Positions 22,880 to 35,279 are shown, numbered from the stretch's first letter. The stretch is 64,000 nucleotides of DNA from Steromphala cineraria (GCA_916613615.1 OU744724.1:46242500-46306499), one strand, 5' to 3'. Translations and numbers: made by a program. Notes: generated from the sequence alone by a model not told the origin.

Positions 22880-25070
22880 GTTTAAAGTCCATCCCCCAAT
22901 TCTGAGAAATCTGACAAAATCTAGAGGCGACTATCTGTCAGACGATCGAGTTAGCAAGTCGAAGTTAATTTCAACCGGAAGCAAAATGCTCAAACATCGA
23001 TGTCATTTCAGTATTAAACTTGTAAAGTAAAAATACCTTTGTCTTGATGTTGTTTTTAATGACTATGTACATTGTGAATAAGATAAATATAGAATAATAT
23101 ATTGTTTTAAAATATTTAAGCTTCGATCACGTATACTAGCTGTTAGATTTCAGTGGAAATCATGGCTTCACTTGCATCCACGATCGGGAATTGAAATATC
23201 TGATTTTCAACATATTATCAAGAACTGTCGCCTTAGAATGCTTCTTATCCATTTTAAAGGTTTAATAAGACTTATTTCCAAATTAATATCCTATTTTATC
23301 AAGCTTCAAACAAATAATTTTGCGAACACACGTTGTTTTACTGTACTTGGGATCTCAATCATAATTTTGTGACGACAAATAACATTATTAATATTCTTTC
23401 GTGCTCATTATAATCATTAATCTAAGGACGTGGCTGCTATCAGTTTCCATCGCCGCCGCTGTCGCCGCCGCACTCGTACTACTAGCTATAACTTTTTTCC
23501 CCTAAGCTTTCCAGAACTCTTATTCATACCTTACTACTCATATCTCGGGGGAACGATTTTGACACGTTCACTTTCAAGGTCAAAGGTCAAGGTCACGAGC
23601 TATGTATTCACTCTAAGAATTCCTTGTAAACGCGATAACTTGAAAAGTTTTTGTGCTATGAAGCTCTAACTTGGTATATATCATCCTTGGAAAAGTAAAA
23701 AATTTTGAAAAGGTTTTGGCTACAATCCGTCAAAGGTCAAGGTCACAGCAAGGTCATGACGTAAGCATGTTTTAGCGAAAATGCTTTATTTTAACTATGA
23801 ACACTTTTAATCAATACATGATTGTTATACTCAATAAAAAGTGTTCAATGATTGTGTGACCTTGAAGGTCAAAGGTCAAGGTCATGAGATATGAGTTATT
23901 ACAAAATGCACTAAATTGGGGTATAACTTTATCCCATTTAGCTTTTCAGAACTCATGAACATGTCTAAATGTTAATACTTCCAGGGAATCATTATGACAT
24001 GTTCACTTTCAAGTTCAAAGGTCAAGGTCACGAGTTATAAAATCACCACAAAATTCTTTGTAAACACGATAACTTGAAAAGTTTTTGTGCTATGAAGCTC
24101 TAACTTGGTAGATATCATCCTTGGAAAAGTAAAAAATTTTGAAAAGGTTTCGGCTACAATCTGTCAAAGGTCAAGGTCACAGCAAGGTCATGACTTAAGC
24201 ATGGTTTAGGGAAAATGCTTAATTTTAACTATGATCACTTTTAATCAATACATGATTGTTATACTCAATAAAAAGTGTTCAATTATTGTGTGACCTTGAA
24301 GGTCAATGGTCAAGGTCATGAGATATGAGTTATTGCAATTCCTTGTAAACACAATAACTTGAAAAGTTTTTGTGCTATGAAGTTTAGATTTTGTATATAT
24401 TATCTCTTGAGAAGTACAACATTTTCAAAAAGTTTTGGGTACTAACTGTCGAAGGTCAAGGTCACAGCAAGGTCAACATATATGGAGAAAATGGATTAAT
24501 TTAATTTTTAACACTTTATTTCATTACAATAATGTTATACTCAATGAAATGTGTTCATTGATTGTGCGACCTTGAGTGTCAAAGGTCAAGGTCACGAGAA
24601 AATTCCCAATTTGGTGAGGACGGTAAAAGGCGGAACAGGGTAAGGCGAAACCCAAAGTTCCGGGGCTGCTCTGCTTTTGCGGTATCCCGCAAACGCTAAT
24701 CTAGTTTTGAAAGTTTTTCGTAGAATTTTATTTACGTGAATATTTTATTTAACTGCATGTTGTTTTTGAAAAGTTAGAATATATAATATTTTAACAAATA
24801 TTTGAATATTTAGACAATTAATATTGTATCGGCAATATGTTGTCATGAAAGTATTACAACCACGTTTCAGTTTTGTACATCGTTTTCAAATCGACTTGCT
24901 GATTGGTTGATCTACTTTTTTTGGCCAATGAAAAAGCTTGTAACAAATATCTCTCTACCCGTAAACACTTGCAGCAAAGGCTTTCGACTGACTTCACGTT
25001 TATTAATTTTACACCTCTTTACTTAATTTCTAGATAATGTTAGCTCACATCACACTGTTATTATCACTTG
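22880..25070 (+). repeat. Left arm of a large imperfect inverted repeat, split by an insertion
   Basis: 22920-23400 matches the reverse complement of 26580-27060 (for example TTCATTTCAGTATT near 23010 and AAACTTGTAAAGTAAAAATAC). 24720-25000 matches the reverse complement of 26285-26540 (GACTTGCTGATTGGTTGA; GTAACAAATATCTC; CCCGTAAACACTT). The order is maintained in inverse orientation. The piece 23430-24710 is absent from the right arm. Confidence 0.75.
23430..24710 (+). repeat. Tandem repeat with clustered AGGTCA direct repeats
   Basis: Units begin with a TAACTTGAAAAGTTTTTGTG block (about 23635, 24068, 24356) and contain CAAAGGTCAAGGTCAC several times each. A CGCCGCCGCTGTCGCCGCCG tract lies at 23448 and the array closes with GGTATCCCGCAAACGCTAAT near 24685. 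A second, single-unit copy lies at 35280-35745. It has no coding frame and interrupts the left arm of the inverted repeat. Confidence 0.8.
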
Positions 25071-25200
25071 TCCACGGACATGTCACAAGAGTTGATTTAC
25101 TTGCCCTACTTAAATATTTTACTTGGCACGGGCGTAGGGCAATGGTATTTTTCAACCCCTGTGAGTCTATCTGAAGATAGATTGATAAAAACAATCTTTA

Positions 25201-25990
25201 TTTTTAGCTCATCAGGCCTTACAGGCCATTATAAGATAAGACATTATGGGCTTATGGCATGGCATGGTGTTCTTCTCCAGAACCATAAGGTCTATAAAGC
25301 TGAAACTTGGTGTACAGACTTCTTGCCTAGTGAGGATTATAAATTGTAGCTTTGGTGGCCCTGTGGCCCCTAATAAGGGCCACAAGGGCCACACCCTTAA
25401 TACCTATTTTCATCTTCTTCTCCAGAACCATATGGCCTAGAAAGCTGAAACTTTGTGTACAGACTCCTTGACTAGTGAGGATTTAAAACATCCACTAACC
25501 ACTTCTCAATTTTCATTCAAAGATATTCAACAAAATAATAACTAGACTTGATTTTTGCTAATTTAATTTTGTCCAATAAAGGCCTTTAGTTAGCCTTTCA
25601 TTAACACAGCGTAATTATCTGTGAAAAACCCACCTAGGTTAGAGGCCACAAAACTCGCGCGGGTGTGACGTAATAAGCAGACTAAACAGAGTAACCCATC
25701 ATTATATCAACTGAAATACCGCCTAAATAATTGTTTAATTACCATTGATGTGGATATACTTTTTACACCAAATGCTTAGTAGTGTTACATCATCAGATGA
25801 TTTATCTAACTAAGTGGAAAACATATTCTGAAAATCGTTAATTATAATCATTTTTTTTGTGGTGTTGTTACGATAGATGTATAGATAACGAGGCTGATTC
25901 TGTTTATGACGTCACAAAAAGGGGGTGTGACAAGTCATGCATTCACTGGTTTGTGGCTAGAAAGCTGAAACTTTGTGAACATACTCTTTG
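25201..25990 (+). mobile_element. Tandem-core element family 1 fragment with an internal insertion
   Basis: TTTTTAGCTCATCAGGCC and one and a half core units run to about 25485. Unrelated AT-rich DNA bounded by GTTAGAGGCCACAAA and TTTGTGGCTAG-like sequences occupies about 25490-25965. Core sequence (TAGAAAGCTGAAACTTTGTG) then resumes at about 25968. The GTCC microsatellite is missing. It lies in the loop between the arms of the large inverted repeat. Confidence 0.65.
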
Positions 25991-26279
25991 ACTAGTGAAG
26001 ATTATAAAACTTACCGTAGTATCTCGTGTATTTGCCGGTCTCCCTCCTCGCAACTGACTAAGTCGACATGATGCGAATTGCATTGAAAATGAAAGTTGAT
26101 ATCAATGGGTAAGTTTGACTGTTCTTCGCTTATGAACCATCAAATGACATGTTAATTTTTAGACGTGTATTATCAAAATATAATGAAAAGAATTTGCAAG
26201 TGTTCACTTACGGTGTTTGTTGTTTGTTTTAATCATATTACATATCATTCTCGGCAAATTATTAACTACAGACTGTCTA

Positions 26280-27060
26280 CAACTTTTAGTGCATTAAGTG
26301 TTTACGGGAAATGAGATATTTGTTACAAGCCTTTTCATTGGCTAAATTTTTTAGGTCAACCAATCAGCAAGTCGGTTTAAAAACTATGTACGAAACATAA
26401 TACGAAACGTAATAATTTCATGACAACAGTTTGTTGATACAATATTAAATGTCTAAACATACCAGAATTTCTGAAACGTTTCCATGTATTTTACTTTTTC
26501 AAAATAAACATGTCGTTAATTCAAATAATTATGTATATAAAATTCGAAGAATAACAATAAGAAATATAACTATGAGCACAAAAGTTTATAAGGAATGTTA
26601 TTTCTCGTCACGAAATTACGATTGAAATTCTAAGTGATGTACAACATCATGCTTAGTGTATCTTTGACAACGATTTGATTGAATTTCGATAAAACGTGAT
26701 CAATGAAATTGGAAATATATGTCTTATTAAAGCTTTAAAATGGACAACAAGCCTTCTGAAGTGATGATTCTTGATAATATTTAGAAAATCGGGTTTCAAT
26801 TTCTTATCGTGGATGCCAGTGAAGCCACATCTGCCGAAATCTAACAGTAGGTGAAGGTTGCTTGAATATTTCATATTATTATATCAATATATATTTTTCG
26901 ACTCATCTTTGTATATTTTCATTAATAACAACCACAAGATGACAAAGTATTTTTATTTTACAAGTCCAATATAGAAATGACCTCGATGATTGTGTATGTT
27001 GCTTCCAGTGTAAACATTGACTCGCTAACTTGCTGGGCTGACAGAAACTCGTGCTTGGCC
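26280..27060 (-). repeat. Right arm of the large imperfect inverted repeat
   Basis: This is the reverse-complement counterpart of 22920-23400 plus 24720-25000, without the AGGTCA-rich insertion. The weak coding similarity between the arms (a KPDFLNIIKNHHFRR-like stretch at 26874-26653 on the - strand against SDFQHIIKNCRLR at 23172 on the + strand) reflects shared ancestry of the repeat, not a gene I recognise. Confidence 0.75.
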
Positions 27061-27094
27061 TCTTGATTTTTATGTCACACGAAGGGTCGGGAGA

Positions 27095-27620
27095 CAAATT
27101 GGTTTTAGCTGAGTTCCCGTTGGCGTTGGCGTTGGCGTTGGCGTTGGCGTTGGCGTTTCCATTTCGTTTCCGGAGCATATCTCTAAAACTATGTTACCGA
27201 TCATCACCAAACTTGGTATAATATCTCTCCATATCATGTAGATGTGCCTTTTGGAGGTTATAGATTTCTTAAAATTTGATTTCTTTTTATTTCCATGGCA
27301 ACAATTTGTCTTTTTCAAGGGTTTCTGCATCAAATCATTTAGAATTTGTTTGCTTCAATTGTGGAGTTGATAGGATATTTTCAGATGAAGTAATAACTTT
27401 TGACCTAGTGTACTTGACCTTCGCGCAGCAAGAATTGTTCAAACTTTAACCTTTGTCATAACTTTTGGATTGGATAGAAATAGACCTTTGATATTTTACA
27501 TGTCCATCTATCATTATCATGGTAAGACCTCTCCGATGAGGTCATAACTTTTAACCTTGACCTTGACTTCTGGAGCATCAATGGTTTACAGCATTTTCCT
27601 TGTTTTTAGCTCACTTGTAC
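27095..27620 (+). mobile_element. Tandem-core element family 3 (GTTGGC leader) and related unit
   Basis: It starts TTTTAGCTGAGTTCCC, then seven GTTGGC hexamers, then TTTCCGGAGCATATCTCTAAAA, TATCATGTAGATGTGCCTTTTGG and TTTCCATGGCAACA. The same order occurs at 33181-33740 and, more diverged, at 51550-52230. After 27370 a second unit with GTGTACTTGACCTTCGCGCAGCAAG resembles 38985-39400. The family is non-coding, with the same layout as family 1: short start, simple-sequence tract, repeated core. Confidence 0.65.
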
Positions 27621-27982
27621 ACCAAAGTTTGTATTTATGAAAACAATTCTAACAAAAACTTTTGTTGCTGAATATGTTATTAGGCCTATTGTAGTATATC
27701 TGTGCCAAGGGGGCAAGGGTGCCATTGCAATTGAAAAGCAATTGTAAAGTCATGATCGATTGTATCCCATATTCTTTCAATTTCTATAAAAACATTGTCA
27801 GTAACGAACCAAATATTTTCAGATTTGACGTTTCACAAGCACATTGCTCGCTTCATCAGGAATGAATGATTGAGATAATATTCTTTTAACATTGATTACA
27901 ATCAATCATAGCCTTACAATTAATTGTTAGTGTTTTTTCTCTTCTTTATCAGAATCAAAATCCCCCTTTTTTTAATTTGTAG

Positions 27983-28122
27983 GATTTATTAGGGGTCAGA
28001 CTTGAAGTCCTGGATGGGAGACAGACCATTTCACGCACTACACGAAGCAAACCTACTGTTGGGGACACCTTCAAGCATCAGCTGTCTGCACTTGTTGATG
28101 TGTTGGCAACAACAAACCCATG
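27983..28122 (+). CDS. Myosin motor exon D (loop 2 and actin-binding helix)
   Basis: This 140-bp exon follows acceptor ttaatttgtag and ends at donor gtaggt, leaving two bases of a split Trp codon. It begins DLLGVRLEVLDGRQ, a short loop-2 region containing SRTTRSK, and continues TVGDTFKHQLSALVDVLATT. The last part matches the TVxxxFKxxLxxLMxxL helix that precedes the VRCIKPN strut in myosins. The basic loop 2 fits actin contact (family knowledge). Confidence 0.95.
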
Positions 28123-29388
28123 GTAGGTAATAAGCTACTACGCACCAAACGCAAATCACTCTGCATAGATAAGCATCAAACTCTTACAACTTTTTGTATC
28201 ACAATGAAATTGCAAACTGATGACACTAGATTTTGTCAAAGTAAGAAACTGAGCGAAAACTCAAAATAACTCGACATGATTGAACAAAATCCTAAAATTG
28301 CTTAAAATGGCGAATGGCAAATCAGCAAAATGGCGAAAATGTTGCCCCTGACTTTTAAAGAGACACTGATTATCTTTCTTTTATTTGGTTTTGATAAGTT
28401 ACAAGAAATCTAATATGCCGATTGAAGTTCATATCTGATCACTGGACTTGCAAATCTATCCATTTATTTTTATCAAAATCAAATAAACATCTAAAATACA
28501 TGACATATTAGAAATTATGCATCCAATTAACCTACCTATTTGTTACAATACCTAATAAACTATTGAATCGAATATATCTCCCTGTCAGCTTTTGATAAGG
28601 TTTCAGAATTAGGTTAAGCAAATTAGCGTGCATCACGCCAGCCACATTGTCCGGTTTTCCCTCAAATGTAGCGAACCTTGAACTTGAACTTTTTAATTTT
28701 AAGTAACAGTGGTTTCCAATGTAATAACATATTCTGTGTCACTTTAACCCATTAAATGACAAAGATAGCGAGGTAACTGTAGACACAAGAATCAACAACA
28801 TGCTTCCTGAAGTATTGAATGACTATAGACAAGCTCATGAACATTCACTTTCTTTGTGAGTTTTGAAATATACATGACATGCTGGGTATACAAAACCACA
28901 TTAATTGTTTATAAGTTTATCTGTATTTATGAGCATAATATCAGTGATTGACAAATTACTATTGTGACACTTCAAAAAAAAGATTTTGAGTTCTGAAACA
29001 AACAGGGAATCCTCGTATTAAGCCCTGGGTATAATTTAGAAATTTACCCATTTGATCTAACAAACATATTTTCTGCATTAAGCCAACTTATAAACAACAA
29101 ATATTTGTTCTTTTAAGTTTTCATGAAACAAATTCAATCTTTTTAATTATGAAACTTGCTTTAAAGTAAAATGTTCATGAAAAATATAAAAATAAAAGTC
29201 GCGTTAATGATGATGATCATCTGATCTCATCTGTCAATCACCATCGCGACCCACCGTGAATATTTTTTAACCATTAATCATGCAGTTCATGGCACTGTCC
29301 TGACATGGCAGCTTTGAATGGAGCGTTAACTCCTCCGGATACATTCAGAGCTCTTATACCACTATTCCTCTTTATAGATCTACCTTAT
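28123..29388 (+). other. Intron 4, proximal AT-rich part; nothing recognised
   Basis: No open frame, tandem or inverted structure that I can support lies between exon D and the element starting at 29389. Confidence 0.45.
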
Positions 29389-31427
29389 TTTTAGCTCACC
29401 TTTACAAAGTAAATGTGAGCTTATGTCATGGCGCTTCGTCCGTCGTCCGTCTGTCCGTCCGTCCGTCCGTCCGTCCGTCTGTCCGTCCGTAAACTTTCAC
29501 AAAAAAGACTACTCCTCCTAAACAAATTCAGACATCATTCTGAAATTGTAGTATGTTATACCCATGGTGATTCCCCACAGAAAGGTAGACGTTTCAGTTT
29601 TGAGAATCCAAGATGGCCACCATGACAGCCATATTGAATTTTCAATTAGATTTCATGAAAAAGACTACTCCTTCTAAACGAATACAGATATCATTCTGAA
29701 ATTGTAGTATGTTATACCCATGGTGATTCCTCACAGAAAGGTAGACGTTTCAGTTTTGAGAATCCAAGATAGCCGCCATGACAGCCATATTGAATTTTCA
29801 ATTAGATTTCATGAAAAAGACTACTCCTTCTAAACGAATACAGATATCATTCTGAAATTGTAGTATGTTATACCTATGATGATTCCTCACAGAAAGGTAG
29901 ATGTTTCAGTTTTGAGAATCCAAGATGGCCGCCATGACAGCCATATTGAATTTTCAATTAGATTTCATGAAAAAGACTACTCCTTCTAAACGAATACAGA
30001 TATCATTCTGAAATTGTAGTATGTTATACCCATGGTGATTCCTCACAGAAAGGTAGACGTTTCAGTTTTGAGAATCCAAGATGGCCGCCATGACAGCCAT
30101 ATTGAATTTTCAATTAGATTTCATGAAAAAGACTACTCCTTCTAAACGAATACAGATATCATTCTGAAATTGTAGTATGTTATACCTATGGTGATTCCGC
30201 ACAGAAAGGTAGAAGTTAAAATTTTGAGAAGCCAATATGGCCGCCATGGCAGCCATATTGAATTTTCAATTAGATTTCATGACAAAGACTATTTCTCCTA
30301 TACCAATCTAGATATCATTTTTATATTGTAGTATGTTATACCTTTAGTGATTCCGCACAGAAAGGTAGACATTTCAGTTTTGAGAATCCAAGATGGCCGC
30401 AATAGCAGCCATATTGACTTTTCAGCTGCAGATGACACATCATTATTATTAAATTTTAAGCTTTCATCAAGTGATCACTGGCACCATATAAATTCTCTAA
30501 TTTGAACTTACTAATATTGATATGGCAGAGCATTATGCTATATGGCCATGGCCCATGTGTATGCAATAAAAGTTATGGACTTGTATTCTCATGACAGTGA
30601 TATGTTCTTTCTAAGAATAACAACTTACACAAAACTTGTCTACAATAAGCTTTGTGTTTAGCAATCTACATGATAAGTTGATGTGGAATAAATATGCAGA
30701 TGAAAATCGAAAAGGGTTTAGTAAGAAAAGTAAGGAAATTTGATTTGTCATATCTCTCTGTTGATTTGACAATGCAAAAATGTTTACCATTATAGTCCTG
30801 TATGAGTGTTAAATAAATTGATACTTTAATGAAAGACATCTCATGGTCACTTGACATGTAAATATTATGTGAACAAAATAAACGTGTCTTATGCATTGCT
30901 GTGTTTATGACTTTCCTCTCAATCAGTCATTCATTTTCCTTGAAAAATCTGTACTTTTGGGATTCTCAATATCCCATGCAGCATAACCATCAGTGAAATA
31001 ATCTTGAAATCATATTAATGATTCACTACAAAACAAATGTAAGTGCCCACCATCCTGTAAGTAATGAATGACATTTAAATGGATACACCTAAACCAATCA
31101 AGATATCATAATGAAATTAATACGGATGCCCACATAAAAGTAGCATTTTGAAGATTAAAAAGTACAAGATGGTCACCAATTCAGCCATAGATATACAAAA
31201 AAGTTATACAAAAACCTACTGCTTGTTAACTTATCATGATAATATCATTCATGTATTAATGTTTGTTCAAGCTCTAGTCGTTTCCAAAAGAAGACTAGTA
31301 TTTTAAAAGATAAAAAAATCATGATGGCAGCCATAATCAATTATATAAAAGATGGTTACATGTATAATTAAACCATTTTACCACATCATTCATTTTAAGG
31401 TGAGCTTCTGTACCCTCGGTACTTTTA
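29389..31427 (+). mobile_element. Tandem-core element family 2 with six 156-bp units
   Basis: It starts TTTTAGCTCACCTTTACAAA, has a GTCC microsatellite (29430-29490) and GTAAACTTTCAC, then six units whose GACTA(C/T) anchor lies at 29507, 29663, 29819, 29975, 30131 and 30287, exactly 156 bp apart. A unique 1-kb tail follows, ending AAGGTGAGCTTCTGTACCCTCGGTACTTTT. AGCTCACCTT and AAGGTGAGCT are inverted ends and GTACC-CTC-GGTAC is a terminal palindrome. The plan is that of family 1, with unrelated core sequence. Confidence 0.87.
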
Positions 31428-31639
31428 TTTTAAATTACGATGCGCCTCATAGTTAGTTTTCCACAGTCATCAAAAGAAAGTCTTATTTCCAGTTGATAAA
31501 ATACTAAATACTCAAAGTGCATACACGATTTTTATATGGAACTGGAATTATTACAAAGAATCACAATTATACTCTTAACAGCATTCATATACACCAAATC
31601 TTCTGAACTTCTATATCTTTAGGGGGAACACATGACAGG

Positions 31640-33180
31640 TACCTCAGTGCATGTACAGTAATCGGTTTTATTAAGTGCCCCTTGTTGTATCAAGTTTGTG
31701 TGCCTTGGTACTCAGTGAATGTGTAGCGTGTTTTGTGTTATAAACTATGACTTTGCAACGTATCTCAGAGTGTCAGAGACAGCCGCCTCTTTCAATGCCC
31801 CAAACACCTCAAGCAGTGCCTCCTGTGCTCTTTCACTCGGTTTGTGGCGCCTCCTGTTGACACGCCTGCGCCTGGAGCGTCTCATGTGACCCAAACGCCT
31901 TCCTGCCCCTCAACCTCTTTCACTGGCATTATCCCCTGGATTGCTGACAACTTGGGGCCTTGTGCCTATCCTATGGACCGGATGTTCTTCAGTGCAGTTG
32001 GATCCTTTCCTTATTCTGCCTCATCCATCTGCCTTGGATGTTGTGGACTCTTTATCTGAAGATTTTGCTAAGCTAATGCTTAACCCCTTCTTCAGGGTCA
32101 CGACGCTCAAGAAGGTTTGTTACGCTGTGCAAAGCCTGTACTTTCTAGACTCAGTAGCCATAGTACCAGACTAGATGAGGACATCAAGGCTTTGACCGGC
32201 TTGTCTTCATCCGTCGCCTACAAAACTCCAGACAGCAAGGTAGCTTGAAGTTTGAAATCAAGAGGTCATATATGAGTTTAGGCTCTGAGAATCCGGACAG
32301 GACCGAGCTCTTGGCTTGGCAGGGGAGAGCGCTCTATGACATCCTCTCTCATATTCGTGGAGCATGGGTCTCCTAGCTATGAGGAGGTCTGGTTTCCTTT
32401 CATTGTCTTCGTGGGACAGGTACAAGAAGAAACTTCAGCGCATCCTGGTGGACCATCCATTTCTTTTTGGTAAAAAGATCCCGGTCTGAGGTCACCTTAC
32501 ATCTCTTGAGGACTCTAGCAGCTCAGAAGTCTCCCAGGAAGAGGCCTTACACTTCACAAGGCCGGTCCCAAGGACTCGAGAGCCTTAGGAAAGGAGACTT
32601 TCAGGTTTAATAAGGACGTCCCCACCAGATTCTAGAAGGGGGCAAGCGCCAATGAAGCGCACTTGACGTCCGACTGGGACCTCCTGCCTTCAGTCTTGAC
32701 GTTGATGAACTCTCCAGTAGACGGGAGACTGGGGGATTATTTGAAAAATTGTGCTTATTTAGAAGATCTCTTCATCATGGACATTCTGAGAGTCGGCTAC
32801 CCTCTACCCACAATAGGCTTGCCCATCTGAGTCAAGCTTATCCTGTCAAGCAACAGACCCCTATTCAGGAGAACATCGATATCCTCCTCCAGAAGAGAGC
32901 CGTGGAGAGGGTGCTGGACTGTTATCCTGGTTCTACTCAACCATTTTTCTTGTCAAAAAGTAGCCTGACAAGCTCAGGATGATGAACCAGCTGTTCCTCG
33001 AGCATCCATATGGTCACGCTGCTCCAGCTGCGTTTGAAGGTGGCCAGGAACGACTGGCTGGTTTCCCTTGACATTCAGGACGCCGACCTGCATGTCCCTA
33101 ATGCGCCGAGTCACAGGAACTTCCTCCTTTTCATCTTCAATGGTGTCCACTACCCATGGTGGTCCTCCCATTTGGAATAG
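31640..33180 (+). pseudogene. Decayed DIRS-type retrotransposon fragment (gag end and RT start)
   Basis: The base composition becomes GC-richer at about 31790. Frames from 31844 and 31941 carry a diverged DIRS-like gag. A VDGRLGDY box at about 32716 corresponds to the VGGRL box that opens DIRS reverse transcriptase. Fragments of LLQKRAVERV (from 32884) and WLVSLDIQDADLHVP (about 33055) match RT, with several frameshifts and stops. The copy is truncated at about 33180 by a family-3 tandem-core element, and recombinase and ends are absent. Confidence 0.82.
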
Positions 33181-33740
33181 GTTTTGGTTGAGTTCCCGTC
33201 CGCGTCTGTGTGGCGTTGGCGTTCCTATTTGTTTCCAAAGCATAACTCTGAAGCTACTTGATATAAACTACTGCATATACTTTCAACTTCTTTTCAGTTC
33301 TTTATTTATTGTTTCCATAGCAACAGTTTGGACTTTGTCATTTTGAAAGGTTGGGTTAGTTTCCTGGGCATAACTCTGAAACTACTTGACCAATATTCAC
33401 CCCATTTGGTATACATCATCTCCATATCATGTAGATGTGCCTTTTGGGGGTTTCAACTTCTTTTCAATTTTGTATTTTTTAATTTCCATGGCAGCAGTTT
33501 GGACTTGGTCATTTTGAAGAGTTGAGTTAGTTTCCGGAACATAACTCTGAAAGTATACATGACAAATTTTCACCAAATTTGGTAGACATCATCTTTATAT
33601 CATGTAGATGTGCCTTTTGGGAGGTTACAACTTCTTTTCACTATTTCTTTTTTAAATGTATTTTCGGGTTTCCATGGCAACTTTTTGGACTTTGTCATTT
33701 TGAAGGGAAGGGTTAGTTTTTATGACAAACTGTGCAGATG
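33181..33740 (+). mobile_element. Tandem-core element family 3, copy truncating the DIRS fragment
   Basis: GGTTGAGTTCCCGTCCGCGT and GGCGTTGGCGTTCC are followed by core units anchored on CATAACTCTGAA at about 33241, 33368 and 33540. Each contains TATCATGTAGATGTGCCTTTTGG and TTTCCATGGCA. It starts inside the DIRS RT, so it is younger than that copy. The family matches 27095-27340. Confidence 0.75.
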
Positions 33741-33894
33741 TTGGTTATCAATTCCAATAAAAAGATCAAATATAACCCAAATTTACAGTTCATGTTGTTT
33801 TATATGAAGATTATGGTTTTCATTTGAGTTTAAAGAAACTTTAAGGTATTTTCAAAAACAAAATTCAGCTGAAAGTAAAAACATTTTCTAGTTA

Positions 33895-34033
33895 TAAATC
33901 TATTCTCGTCTTCTTCTCCAGAACCAAAAGGTGTAGGAAGCTGAAGTCTTGTGTACAGTTTACTTGACTAGTTAAGATTGTAATGTGGCTCTGTGTTCCC
34001 TTATAAGGGAAAGATGAAGCCAATGGCTCTATT
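33895..34033 (+). mobile_element. Tandem-core element family 1, 3' fragment
   Basis: CTTCTTCTCCAGAACCAAAA, one shortened core unit, then GATGAAGCCAATGGCTCTATTCTT, which retains the terminal palindrome. The leader is absent. Confidence 0.65.
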
Positions 34034-34051
34034 CTTAAGTAAGATTTTCCC

Positions 34052-35275
34052 CAATAATAAACCTTGGGTTACAAAAGATATGAAAAATCTTCTGAACAAG
34101 AAAGAAAATAGCATATTGTAAGGGAGATCTATTAGAAGTTAAAAGTATCCAAAAAGATATTTCACTACAAATGAAAAATGTAAAGAAGAGTTTAAACGCA
34201 AGGTAGAAAAGGAATTTTATTGTGGCAATTCTAGGAAAATGTGGAATGATAAAAAGAAAGAACAAATATCCAGAATTGATGACAAGTCTTTTGCTGAAGC
34301 CTTGAATTCATTTTATGGCCGATTTGACCAAAGAGATTTCTCAGAAGAGTTACAAAATGAACTTCATTCATCGACCTTCTTAGACACCACAAATGACATA
34401 AGAAATAGTGTTGACAACGTTCTTTAACTGTCACTATTAATACTGGCTCTCCACAAGGGTGTGTTCTATCACCTGTGTTATTTATTTCTTGTACAAATGA
34501 TTGTGTTTTACAAGATCCTTCCTGCTCAATTGTCAAGTATGCAGATGATGCAGCTCTAATTGCTCTATTGAACTCTTAACGAAGATGGATATCTTGAGGG
34601 ATATTGAATCTTTCTGACTGGTGCAAAGGAAATTTTCTTTATGTAAATCTCAAGAAAACAAAGGAAATGATTTTTGATTTTAGATTTGTGGATAAGTTGT
34701 TGGAACCTGTGAATATGAACAATACTCCGGTTGAAGTCGTATCAGAACATAAATATCTAGGTACAATCATTGACAATAAGTTGACTTGGAATAGCAATAC
34801 AACAGCCTTGTACAAAAAATGCCAATAGAGACTCTACTTTAAGAGGGAGTTAAGATCTTTTAATGTTGATGTAAAATTGATGAAAATATTCTACACTTGC
34901 TTTGTGCAAAGCGTTCTTTCTCATGGCATTCAGTGTTGGTACGGCTCCCTCAGTCTTCAAAATAGAAACAAGATAATCAAGATTGTAAATATAAGCTCAA
35001 AGATTGCTGGCACCATACTTGAACATCCTGCATCAATATATGATAGAAAAATGCTAACTCATGCACAGAAAATTATTTCTGATCCAACACATGTCTTACA
35101 CTCAGAGTATTCTCTATTGCCATCTGGAAAATGTTTTAATGTTCCTTACCATAGGTCAAATCGAACCAGGAAATCATTCATACCCTCTAGTATTTCAATT
35201 CTAAACAAGAAAATTCTGAACATTTTTAATGATATCTCAAAACTGCTTTGCGCGGCCTATGTAATGAGCAGCCCC
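34052..35275 (+). pseudogene. CR1/Rex1-like LINE with a large internal deletion
   Basis: 34239-34427 encodes a pre-RT linker ending RNSVDNVL. The sequence then jumps directly to INTGSPQGCVLSPVLF (RT motif B, about 34430) and KYADDAALI (motif C, about 34540). RT thumb and C-terminal sequence follow to about 35275: KYLGTIIDNKLTW, FYTCFVQSVLSHGIQCWYG, ASIYDRKMLTHAQKII, SEYSLLPSGK. Motif A and upstream palm (roughly 100 codons) are missing, and at least one stop interrupts it near 34826. It cannot be active. It is more intact at the C-terminus than the 8-kb copy. Confidence 0.9.
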
Positions 35276-35279
35276 GTAT

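Noticed and set aside
30530..30555. Shared GAGCATTATGCTATATGGCC with 63701
   Set aside because: About 25 identical bases in a family-2 tail and beside a LINE fragment; too short to define a common element without more copies.
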